Below, piece by piece: positions 23,562-30,315 of a DNA stretch of 37,095 nt. The DNA comes from Phycisphaerales bacterium (GTDB lineage: Bacteria > Planctomycetota > Phycisphaerae > Phycisphaerales > UBA1924): NCBI GenBank assembly GCA_017640485.1, contig JAEPQP010000011.1, positions 1-37,095 of the forward strand, written 5' to 3'. The position numbers were made by a program, and so were the translations under genes. The notes below the pieces were generated by a model, which ran no database searches, was not told the origin of the DNA, and was given only the letters and a program-made list of their open reading frames with translations. Every line of letters starts with the position of its first letter. Within the stretch, counting starts at the first letter, position 1.

Positions 23562-24127
23562 ACTGGTTTGTGCTCCTGTTCTTTGCATGGGTCGGTTTCG
23601 GACTCGAGACGGCACTCCTCCCAGTCTTTGACGCCGGGGACAGCAGCGTCCACCCCTCGATCGTCCTCCCACTCTTGGTGTTCGTCGCGCTGTACGCTCC
23701 GCGCAAGCACGCGCTCTGGTCCGCGATTGTGCTGGGAGTCTCGATGGACCTCCTCAACCCGATCAACCACACCAACGGCGCTCCGGTGACATTGATCGGT
23801 CCGTACGCGCTGGGGAACCTGCTCGCCGCACAGTTCATCTTCTCTGTCCGAGGCATGGTCATCCGGAGAAACCCCCTGACCATCGCTGTCCTTTCGCTCC
23901 TTGCTTCCCTGATCGCTGAAATCCTCGTGGTCGCGATCGTTACGCTCCGCTACCTCGCCGGAGACGATATCCAGTGGTCTCCGAAGGAGGCGCTGATGGT
24001 CCACACCCTCTCATCGGTCTACACCAGCGTCGGTGCCCTGTTCCTCTCGTTCATCTTCTTCGCGCTCACCCCCGCGTTCGGGTTCCACACCACAGTCCCG
24101 ACACGCTTTGCCCGTCATATCAAGTAG
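23558..24127 (+). CDS. mreD: Rod shape-determining protein MreD
   Basis: A 189-residue inner-membrane protein with five or six hydrophobic segments (about residues 4-22, 33-48, 52-66, 80-95, 105-130 and 150-172) and few charged residues between them. The motif LGVSMDLLNP near residues 58-68 matches the conserved 'G...D' turn of MreD. The four-base ATGA overlap with mreC implies translational coupling. MreD is a core elongasome component of poorly defined biochemical role. RodA and PBP2 genes, often next in such operons, are absent. Confidence 0.9.
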   Translation: MNWFVLLFFAWVGFGLETALLPVFDAGDSSVHPSIVLPLLVFVALYAPRKHALWSAIVLGVSMDLLNPINHTNGAPVTLIGPYALGNLLAAQFIFSVRGMVIRRNPLTIAVLSLLASLIAEILVVAIVTLRYLAGDDIQWSPKEALMVHTLSSVYTSVGALFLSFIFFALTPAFGFHTTVPTRFARHIK

Positions 24128-24167
24128 CCTCTCCCCCTGAGCAGTAGCACATCTGCGCGGACCACCC

Positions 24168-24173
24168 TACGAT
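24168..24173 (+). promoter_or_regulatory. Candidate -10 box (TACGAT) for the GlmU-like gene
   Basis: TACGAT lies seven bases before ATG 24181 with no Shine-Dalgarno sequence between. It suggests this gene has its own start of transcription in the 53-base gap after mreD. Confidence 0.45.
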
Positions 24174-24180
24174 CCGCGTA

Positions 24181-25461
24181 ATGAGCAACGCACGAAAATC
24201 CATCCTATTCAACGACGCCAAAGGCACCCTCTCGCCCCTCAACGACCTCCGTCCTGCGCATGCGATCCGCACCGGAGCGATGACCACCGCTGAGCGCCTC
24301 ACCAGAGCATTCGACCTCGAACCCGTCGGGATCGTCGTCCCCAACGACATCAAAGAGCTCACCGTTGAGCAATCCGGGGTCCCCGTCAACGAACCCCCTG
24401 CCGACAACGACGACGAGATCCTCATGATCAACGGCCGTTGCCCCCTCCCCATCGACGCGATCCGGAACCTCAAAGTCGGTGAAGTCGCGATCGAGAAAGA
24501 CACCTCCGACATGATCGCTGTGTGTCTCAAGAGCTCTGATGTCCGCTCCCTCCTCAGCGGCGGGAACCCAGAGATGAAAACCATTGAGATCGACGACACC
24601 GTGCTCATGCGCTCGCCTTGGGACTGGAAGAAGTTCCGCGATCGCTGCCTGTCGCTGGACCTCGATCTGATCATCAAGGACATGCCCAAAGTCGAGGAAG
24701 CCCCTCCCGGCGTTGTCATTCTCGGAGAGCAAGGCGTCGCGATCCATCCCGACGCCGTTGTCATGCCGGGAGTCATCCTCAACTCCGAGCTTGGACCAGT
24801 CGTCATCGAAGAGAACGCCACCATCCGACCCGGATCGATCATCACCGGACCCGCGTACATCGGACCCGGATCGACCGTCCTCGAACAATCCAACATCAAA
24901 CCCAACACCGCAATCGGGCCCGTTTGCAAAGTCGCAGGAGAAATCGGTGGGACGATCTTCCAAGGCTACGCGAACAAAGCACACGCGGGTCACCTGGGAG
25001 ATTCCTGGATCGGTGAATGGTCCAACCTCGGCGCCGATACCACCAACTCGAACCTCCTCAACACCTACGCCGAGGTCAACGCCCGCGCGTCCAAAGACTC
25101 CAAGATGGAAAGGACGGGCGAGACCTTCCTCGGCGTCACGATGGGCGACCACTCCAAAACCGCGATCGGCACCCGCATCATGACCGGTGCGATCGTCGGG
25201 ACCGGGGTCATGTACGCTTCCGCTCAAGCGCTCTCAGGAACCATCCCCGCGTTCGCGTGGATCACGGACACCGGAGAGAAATCCTTCCGCCTCGGAAAGT
25301 TCGTCGACATCTCCCTGACCGTCATGGGACGACGCGGCATCAAACAATCCCAAGCCTACTCCCGAAGAATCACCATCCTCCACGAACAAGCGACCGGCGT
25401 GAACTCAGGAATGAACTGGCCAGGGAAACCGATGGAGCATCTGGTCAATCAGGATTCCTGA
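24181..25461 (+). CDS. GlmU-like sugar-phosphate nucleotidyltransferase/acetyltransferase (alternative type)
   Basis: A 426-residue protein that matches the 'alternative GlmU' family of putative sugar nucleotidyltransferases rather than classical GlmU. The N-terminal domain starts ILFNDAKGTLSPLNDLRPAHAIRTGAMT instead of the GxGTRM loop. From about residue 173 hexapeptide repeats form a left-handed beta helix (VAIHPDAVVMPGVIL, ATIRPGSIITGP, AYIGPGSTV). They include the acetyltransferase stretch CKVAGEIGG...GYANKAHAGHLGDSWIGEWSNLGADTTNSNL, whose His residues match the GlmU acetyltransferase site. It probably makes UDP-GlcNAc for peptidoglycan or lipopolysaccharide, which suits its place after mreBCD; direct evidence is lacking. 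Its end overlaps the convergent zinc-ribbon gene by 13 bases. Confidence 0.82.
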   Translation: MSNARKSILFNDAKGTLSPLNDLRPAHAIRTGAMTTAERLTRAFDLEPVGIVVPNDIKELTVEQSGVPVNEPPADNDDEILMINGRCPLPIDAIRNLKVGEVAIEKDTSDMIAVCLKSSDVRSLLSGGNPEMKTIEIDDTVLMRSPWDWKKFRDRCLSLDLDLIIKDMPKVEEAPPGVVILGEQGVAIHPDAVVMPGVILNSELGPVVIEENATIRPGSIITGPAYIGPGSTVLEQSNIKPNTAIGPVCKVAGEIGGTIFQGYANKAHAGHLGDSWIGEWSNLGADTTNSNLLNTYAEVNARASKDSKMERTGETFLGVTMGDHSKTAIGTRIMTGAIVGTGVMYASAQALSGTIPAFAWITDTGEKSFRLGKFVDISLTVMGRRGIKQSQAYSRRITILHEQATGVNSGMNWPGKPMEHLVNQDS

Positions 25462-25919
25462 TCCCTAAGCCTGATCGCTTCAGTCCAAGCCTCTGTTTCC
25501 CGAGCTTTGAGTTCTTCAACAGTCGGCTGATATGGTCGGTATGCACACTGGTATAGCATCTGACACACTGACTTTTTATATCGCGATCCACACTCCGGAC
25601 ACACCCCTTCATCTGGAAGGCTGGTCAGCGCGTATCGACACCATGGACACAAGAAATTATCGTGCCGCTCCGCACGCTTGCGTGTCGCTCTTCGGATCTC
25701 GAGCGGAATCAACCAACAGATGAACACCGCCGCGAGTGCAGCGAGCATCATCAATCCCGCATACTGCTGGAACCCCGCAATGTTGATCCCGATGTACCCC
25801 GCAATAAACACACCCCCAAGACTCCATCGGACTGTTCCCATTGTCGGAGAGACCCCCTTACGCGGATCAATACGACGACTGACCAGTCTCTCGAGTTCGG
25901 TCCGCGTTCCTTCGTCCAT
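25449..25919 (-). CDS. Two-helix membrane protein with C-terminal zinc ribbon
   Basis: A 156-residue protein of unknown function. Two hydrophobic segments (about residues 33-50 and 54-72) form a hairpin. A basic stretch (IRRATRKRAERH) follows, then a zinc ribbon CPWCRYALTSLPDEGVCPEC with Cys91, Cys94, Cys107 and Cys110. The tail is helical and charged. The ribbon belongs to the CPxCxYxL...CPECG type that is common in small planctomycete proteins. The start ATG 25919 lies six bases after a TATGAT box. It is divergent from the original polA start with a 37-base gap. The next gene toward polA (26055) encodes a protein with the same two-helix-plus-ribbon plan. Confidence 0.8.
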   Translation of the reverse strand: MDEGTRTELERLVSRRIDPRKGVSPTMGTVRWSLGGVFIAGYIGINIAGFQQYAGLMMLAALAAVFICWLIPLEIRRATRKRAERHDNFLCPWCRYALTSLPDEGVCPECGSRYKKSVCQMLYQCAYRPYQPTVEELKARETEAWTEAIRLRDQES

Positions 25920-25925
25920 ACCAGA

Positions 25926-25931
25926 ATCATA
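25926..25931 (-). promoter_or_regulatory. Candidate -10 box (TATGAT)
   Basis: On the minus strand TATGAT lies six bases before ATG 25919. It is back to back with the box at 25945-25950 in a 37-base gap, which leaves no room for ordinary leaders on either side. Confidence 0.55.
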
Positions 25932-25944
25932 GCCAATCCCCCCC

Positions 25945-25950
25945 TATCCT
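25945..25950 (+). promoter_or_regulatory. Candidate -10 box (TATCCT), original polA promoter
   Basis: TATCCT lies six bases before GTG 25957, the apparent ancestral polA start. It now would drive the polA leader remnant and the inserted zinc-ribbon gene. Confidence 0.5.
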
Positions 25951-25956
25951 CCGATT

Positions 25957-26058
25957 GTGAAAACACTCTACCTCATCGACGGCTTCGCTCAGTTCTTCCG
26001 CGCCTACCACGTGATCAGGATTCATCGGTCCCAAATACATTATGAATTGATACCATGA
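25957..26058 (+). pseudogene. Severed 5' end of polA (33-codon leader)
   Basis: GTG 25957 opens the frame V/MKTLYLIDGFAQFFRAYHVIR, which equals the first 21 residues of the intact polA except Ala19 to Val. It then runs 12 codons into the inserted DNA and stops at TGA 26056-26058. This stop overlaps the ATG of the zinc-ribbon gene as ATGA. The fragment looks like the original polA start, cut off by the insertion but still behind its promoter. It may act as a translated leader that feeds ribosomes to the next gene. Protein function is not expected. Confidence 0.8.
25958..26020 (+). repeat. Direct repeat copy 1 (polA 5' end)
   Basis: 63 bases repeated at 26449-26511 with two mismatches (ATC/ATT in the Ile codon and GTG/GCG in the Val/Ala codon). 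The left edge falls inside the start codon, where the two copies differ as GTG and ATG. The right edge is at GATCAGGA. The repeat unit spans 491 bases from copy to copy. Confidence 0.95.
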
Positions 26059-26417
26059 TTTCTGCACGCAGACATATCTTCAAAATACTTGCCACTGGCT
26101 TCATTCTCCTATTAACATTTTCCTCATTCATCTATGCACTCAACATGTGCTTGTATTGCACATGGCTGACTTCAGTCCCACCAGAAAAGGATCATGCTCG
26201 CTGGGCATATTGGGCCAATGTCTGGCTCGTCGTTGCGATTATACTCCTTTGCTTGAGTTGCCTTATTCTTTGGAGACTGATCGCAGTTTACTCAAGATTC
26301 AGACAACTCAAAAATCCGCCGGGCACCTGCCCAAACTGCGGGTATGATCTTCGTGATTCACCACTAGTTTGCCCAGAATGCGGACTTGAAACTTCTACCT
26401 TTGACTCCCAAAGGTGA
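26055..26417 (+). CDS. Small two-helix membrane zinc-ribbon protein, inserted in polA
   Basis: A 120-residue protein with two hydrophobic segments (about residues 9-29 and 54-75) and a C-terminal zinc ribbon CPNCGYDLRDSPLVCPECG with Cys92, Cys95, Cys106 and Cys109. This CPxCGYDLR...CPECG form recurs in many small planctomycete proteins of unknown function. The gene is AT-rich, unlike its neighbours. Its ATG overlaps the stop of the severed polA leader (ATGA), and there is no Shine-Dalgarno sequence, so translation probably depends on coupling to that leader. It is followed after 30 bases by the rebuilt polA. The same topology and ribbon occur in the protein encoded at 25449-25919. Function unknown. 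Confidence 0.75.
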   Translation: MISARRHIFKILATGFILLLTFSSFIYALNMCLYCTWLTSVPPEKDHARWAYWANVWLVVAIILLCLSCLILWRLIAVYSRFRQLKNPPGTCPNCGYDLRDSPLVCPECGLETSTFDSQR

Positions 26418-26436
26418 TCTTTCATTCCTCACTCCA

Positions 26437-26442
26437 TAGATT
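26437..26442 (+). promoter_or_regulatory. Candidate -10 box (TAGATT), new polA promoter
   Basis: TAGATT lies five bases before ATG 26448, inside the inserted DNA. It would restore a leaderless promoter to polA after the insertion separated it from the original box at 25945. Confidence 0.45.
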
Positions 26443-26447
26443 TGCAC

Positions 26448-29330
26448 ATGAAAACACTCTACCTCATTGACGGCTTCGCTCAGTTCTTCCGCGCCTACCA
26501 CGCGATCAGGACACCCATGTCCTCGCCCGTCACCGGTGAACCCACCAACATGACCTACGGCTTCGTCGGGATGCTCCTCAAACTCATCCGCAACGAGGGC
26601 AAGCACCTCGAAGGAGACGGAGCCGCGAGCTACATCGCCGTTGCGCTGGATGTCGGTGGAGACAAGGGCACCTTCCGCTCCGAGCTCTACCCAGACTACA
26701 AAGCCAATCGCGACGAACCGCCCGAAGACCTGCGCCCGCAGGTCGATCGGGCGCTCGCGCTCCTCGAAGAGATCGGGGTCCCGGTCATCGGGTGCGCTGG
26801 ATTCGAAGCCGACGATGTACTCGCGACCATCGCAACGGATTTCTCATCCAAGCACCCCGACATCCGAGTCCGCATCATCTCGAAAGACAAAGACCTCAAG
26901 CAACTCCTCGGCGAGGGCGCCCCCCCCACCCAGATGTACGACCTCCATAAGGATGAACTCATCACCGAAGCCGATCTCATGGAAGAACTCGGGCTCCGTC
27001 CCGATCAAGTCATCGACCTGCTTACATTGATGGGTGACACCGCCGACAATATCCCAGGCGTGCCGGGGATCGGGATCAAGACCGCCGCCAAACTCCTCGT
27101 CGAGCACGGCAACCTCGATTCGGTTCTCTCCGCCGCAGACGAAGGCACCATCAAAGGCAAGCGCCGCGAGAACCTCATCGCGAGCAAGGAACACCTCCCG
27201 CTCAGCAAAGACCTCGTCACGCTTCGCCACGATGTCCCGATCGTGCTGGACCTTGAGGAAGCATCCACCAAATCCATCGACCTCGACAAGCTGATCCCGA
27301 TCTGCAAAGAACTCGGATTCAACCGCTACCAGGACGACCTCAAAAAAATGATCGGGAAGGAACCAACCCCTGACACCCCAAAGAAAGAAGCCTCACCGGG
27401 ATTCGGATCGCTCTTTGATCAGCCCGCATCCGATTCCCCCCAATCCGACGGCAACTACATCACCGTCCACACCAAGAGCGATCTCGACGCGATGCTCAAA
27501 GCGATCAAGGGCGCGAAGCTGCTCGCCGTGGACACCGAGACGACACACATCCGTCCGATGCAAGCGAAACTCGCCGGGATCTCGCTGACGCATGAATCGG
27601 GGACCGGGTACTACATCCCGTGCCTCGCTCCAGAAGACGACGAGCACCTCGATACCAAAGCCGTCGTCGATGCACTCAAACCAATCCTCGAAGACGAGTC
27701 GATCGCAAAGGTCGGACACAACCTCAAGTACGACCTCACCGTTTTCCGCAACGCCGGGATTGAACTGCGTGGACACCTCCCGACCAAAAAACATCCCAAA
27801 GCGGGCGACTCGATGATCGCGAGCTTCATCGTCGACGCATCGCGTTCGAGCCACTCGATGGACAATCTCGCGCTTGCGCTCCTCGACCGCACCAACATCT
27901 CCATCAAGGACCTCATCGGGACCGGGAAGAACCAACGCACCTTTGACCAGGTCCCGCTCGCGCAAGCGGGTCCATACGCCGCGGAAGATGCGGATGTCAC
28001 GCTCCAGCTCAACGAGGTCCTCGCAAAGGAACTCGCGTCTGAACCCTCGCTCGTCAAGCTCTACCAAGAACTCGAGATGCCACTCGTCGATGTCCTCGCA
28101 ACTCTTGAACAGAACGGCGTCATCGTCGACCGGGAACAACTCGCTCAGCAAGAAGCCCGCCTCCAGACCCGCATCGATGAGTTGATCGAAGAGATCAACA
28201 CCCACGCGACCGATTCCATCGGACGCACTTTCGACCTCAACAGCCCCAAGCAACTCTCCGCGGCTCTCTTCAACTCACCAGACGATGAACCCGAAGGGCT
28301 CGGGATCAAACCACTCAAGAAAACCAAAACCGGATACTCCACCAACGCGGAAGTCCTCGAGAAACTCGCCGCGGACCCCGAGATCGAAACCCCGATCCCC
28401 ACGCTGATCCTTGAGTACCGCCAACTCGCCAAACTCGTCTCGACCTACCTCAAAGCACTCGCTGATGACATCCATCCCGAAACAGGGCGCATCCACGCGA
28501 GCTTCCACCAGACGGTCGCGTCCACCGGCCGGCTGAGTTCCTCTGATCCCAACCTGCAGAATATCCCGATCCGCTCCGACATCGGACGCGAGATCCGCAA
28601 AGCGTTCGTCGCGCCCGACAACCACCAGCTCATCACCGCCGATTACTCTCAGATCGAGCTTCGCATTCTCGCGCATCTGTCTGAAGATCCCGCGCTCATC
28701 GCCGCGTTCGAAGCCGGGGAAGACATCCACCAAGCAGTCGCGGCCCAGATCAACGACATCCCGCTCGAAGAGGTCACCAAGAACCAACGCTCGGGCGCAA
28801 AAATGGTCAACTTCGGGATCGTCTTCGGCGTCACCCCGTGGGGACTCGCGCGACGACTCAATGTCTCCAACGCCGAAGCAACCACCATCATCGACGACTA
28901 CAAAGCCAAGTTCGCCAATATCACCTCGTTCCTCGACGAGTGCGTCCAGTTCGCCAAGTCTCACGGATATGTCGAAACCATGATGGGACGACGAAGACCC
29001 ATCACCGAGATCGACGCCCGCAACCCACAGCGCCGCGCACTCGCCGAGCGCGTCGCGATCAACTCGGTCGTGCAGGGATCCGCTGCGGATCTGATCAAGA
29101 TCGCGATGATCGACCTGCATCGGGACATCACCAGCGCCAAACCCAAATCCGCGCTAGACGGCACCAAGATGATCCTCCAGATCCACGACGAACTGGTCTT
29201 TGAGGTTCCCGACCAACAGGTCGACGCCGCCCTCCCGATCATCACCGCCCGCATGGAAGACGCGATGGACCTGAAAGTCCCCCTCAAGGTCGATGCTCAG
29301 GTCTCCAAAGACTGGTTCGGGGGCAAATGA
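26448..29330 (+). CDS. polA: DNA polymerase I
   Basis: PolA fills gaps and removes RNA primers in replication and repair. The 960-residue protein has all three domains. The 5' nuclease domain spans about residues 1-300, with FEADDVLATIA at 119-129 and the helix-hairpin-helix GDTADNIPGVPGIGIKTA at 196-213. The 3'-5' exonuclease (about 335-530) keeps DTET (Asp362, Glu364), Asp429 and YAAEDAD (510-516), so proofreading looks intact. The polymerase has motif A DYSQIELR (732-739), the O helix with Arg781, Lys785 and Phe789, and motif C HDE (913-915). The O-helix tyrosine (Tyr766 in E. coli) is Phe793 here. ATG 26448 is chosen: it matches the original GTG start in the repeat copy and follows a -10-like box. 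An in-frame TTG at 26442 overlaps that box. Confidence 0.96.
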   Translation: MKTLYLIDGFAQFFRAYHAIRTPMSSPVTGEPTNMTYGFVGMLLKLIRNEGKHLEGDGAASYIAVALDVGGDKGTFRSELYPDYKANRDEPPEDLRPQVDRALALLEEIGVPVIGCAGFEADDVLATIATDFSSKHPDIRVRIISKDKDLKQLLGEGAPPTQMYDLHKDELITEADLMEELGLRPDQVIDLLTLMGDTADNIPGVPGIGIKTAAKLLVEHGNLDSVLSAADEGTIKGKRRENLIASKEHLPLSKDLVTLRHDVPIVLDLEEASTKSIDLDKLIPICKELGFNRYQDDLKKMIGKEPTPDTPKKEASPGFGSLFDQPASDSPQSDGNYITVHTKSDLDAMLKAIKGAKLLAVDTETTHIRPMQAKLAGISLTHESGTGYYIPCLAPEDDEHLDTKAVVDALKPILEDESIAKVGHNLKYDLTVFRNAGIELRGHLPTKKHPKAGDSMIASFIVDASRSSHSMDNLALALLDRTNISIKDLIGTGKNQRTFDQVPLAQAGPYAAEDADVTLQLNEVLAKELASEPSLVKLYQELEMPLVDVLATLEQNGVIVDREQLAQQEARLQTRIDELIEEINTHATDSIGRTFDLNSPKQLSAALFNSPDDEPEGLGIKPLKKTKTGYSTNAEVLEKLAADPEIETPIPTLILEYRQLAKLVSTYLKALADDIHPETGRIHASFHQTVASTGRLSSSDPNLQNIPIRSDIGREIRKAFVAPDNHQLITADYSQIELRILAHLSEDPALIAAFEAGEDIHQAVAAQINDIPLEEVTKNQRSGAKMVNFGIVFGVTPWGLARRLNVSNAEATTIIDDYKAKFANITSFLDECVQFAKSHGYVETMMGRRRPITEIDARNPQRRALAERVAINSVVQGSAADLIKIAMIDLHRDITSAKPKSALDGTKMILQIHDELVFEVPDQQVDAALPIITARMEDAMDLKVPLKVDAQVSKDWFGGK
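26449..26511 (+). repeat. Direct repeat copy 2 (5' end of intact polA)
   Basis: This is the functional copy of the 63-base repeat also found at 25958-26020. It encodes polA residues 1-21 and keeps Ala at the position that is Val in copy 1, as expected if copy 1 is released from selection. Confidence 0.95.
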
Positions 29331-29340
29331 AACACCCCCG
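29318..29340 (+). other. Hairpin spanning the polA stop codon
   Basis: CGGGGG (29318-29323) can pair with CCCCCG (29335-29340) around an 11-base loop that contains the TGA. There is no following T run, so it is a weak terminator at best. It may simply stabilise or pause the transcript before prmC. Confidence 0.3.
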
Positions 29341-29347
29341 CTCCGTT

Positions 29348-29364
29348 GGGTGTACAATTCACCC
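29348..29364 (+). promoter_or_regulatory. prmC promoter: TACAAT box inside an inverted repeat
   Basis: TACAAT (29353-29358) lies six bases before GTG 29365 and is framed by the inverted repeat GGGTG (29348-29352) and CACCC (29360-29364). The box fits the leaderless spacing. The repeat could be an operator covering the promoter, which is inference. Confidence 0.5.
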
Positions 29365-30303
29365 GTGAGCCAGACGACCAACCAAACCTGGACAACCCGG
29401 AAACTCTTGGGATGGATGAACGATGCGTTCGTCCAGAAGGATCTCGATTCCCCGCGCCGGATGGCTGAGATGCTCATGGCTCATGTGCTCGGAACCGAGC
29501 GCCTCAAACTCTACATGGATCCCGACCGCCCCGCGTCACCGCTCGAGCTCGATACCCTCCGCGGCTTGGTCAAGCGCGCACTCAACCACGAACCGATCCA
29601 ATACCTTGTCGGCGAGGAATCCTTCTTCACCATGCGATTCAAGGTCGATCAGCGCGTCCTGATCCCTCGCCCATCCACCCAGACCATCGTCGAAGAAATT
29701 CTCCAGCATTCCCGCGCCAATCCGGACGACAATACACTCCGCGATTCAGACGCCGGACGCGGGATCATGATCGCGGACATCTGCACCGGAAGCGGGTGCA
29801 TCGCCGCGGCCCTCGCGAAACACCTGCCCGGATGCCGGGTCATCGCGACGGACATCTCGCAAGACGCCCTCGACTGCGCCCAAGAAAACCTCGAACTCCA
29901 TGAACTCACAGAGCGTGTCGAGCTCTTGCAGGGGAATCTCCTCGAACCGATCCTCTCCCACCCCGTCGCGAGCAGCGTTGGGTCGTTCCGCTACATCGCG
30001 AGCAACCCGCCCTACATCCCAGACAGCGAATGGGAAGCCGTGGAACCCAATGTCAAGGACCACGAACCCACCCTCGCGCTGCGTGCAGACGACGACGGCA
30101 TGGAGTTCGTTAAGCCTCTCATCGAGCACGCCCCCCCGCTGCTCTCAGAAGGCGGGTTGCTGCTCTTCGAACTCGCGGCCGAACGCACAGCACAAGCATT
30201 GGAACTCGCACACAACCACCCCATGCTTACCAAAGCACGGATTGCCAAAGACTCCGATGGACTGGATCGTGTCCTGATCGCGACACGCAACGGATCAGTG
30301 TGA
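29365..30303 (+). CDS. prmC: Peptide chain release factor N5-glutamine methyltransferase
   Basis: PrmC methylates the GGQ glutamine of release factors RF1 and RF2, using S-adenosylmethionine. The 312-residue protein has the helical N-terminal domain (about 10-95, with HEPIQYLVGEESFF at 75-88), the SAM site DICTGSGCIAAALA (138-151), ATDIS (161-165) and the diagnostic NPPY at 214-217 (ASNPPYIPDSEW). The usual PRPETE motif reads PRPSTQ (101-106), a notable variation. GTG 29365 is chosen because it follows a TACAAT box by six bases. An ORF reading back into polA begins at 29293 but has no start signal. It may be co-transcribed with polA as well. It is convergent with the PAS-GAF-receiver gene, with a 12-base gap. 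Confidence 0.92.
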   Translation: MSQTTNQTWTTRKLLGWMNDAFVQKDLDSPRRMAEMLMAHVLGTERLKLYMDPDRPASPLELDTLRGLVKRALNHEPIQYLVGEESFFTMRFKVDQRVLIPRPSTQTIVEEILQHSRANPDDNTLRDSDAGRGIMIADICTGSGCIAAALAKHLPGCRVIATDISQDALDCAQENLELHELTERVELLQGNLLEPILSHPVASSVGSFRYIASNPPYIPDSEWEAVEPNVKDHEPTLALRADDDGMEFVKPLIEHAPPLLSEGGLLLFELAAERTAQALELAHNHPMLTKARIAKDSDGLDRVLIATRNGSV

Positions 30304-30315
30304 TCGCCAATAAAC

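Larger units (their letters stand above)
26021..26448 (+). other. 428-base AT-rich insert between polA 5' repeats
   Basis: This segment is bounded exactly by the two 63-base repeats. It is visibly AT-richer than polA and the surrounding genes, and carries the zinc-ribbon gene plus a new -10-like box for polA. A small hairpin ACCTTTG-ACTCC-CAAAGGT (26397-26415) lies at the end of the gene. No transposase, integrase or terminal inverted repeat is present, so its means of arrival is unknown. Confidence 0.75.

Noticed and set aside
26442-26447. TTG 26442 as the polA start
   Set aside because: It overlaps the probable -10 box. The repeat copy shows the ancestral start at the position matching ATG 26448.
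26021-26448. Insertion sequence or complete integrative element in polA
   Set aside because: There is no transposase, integrase or terminal inverted repeat, and the 63-base duplication is far longer than usual target duplications. It is kept as an unexplained insertion instead.
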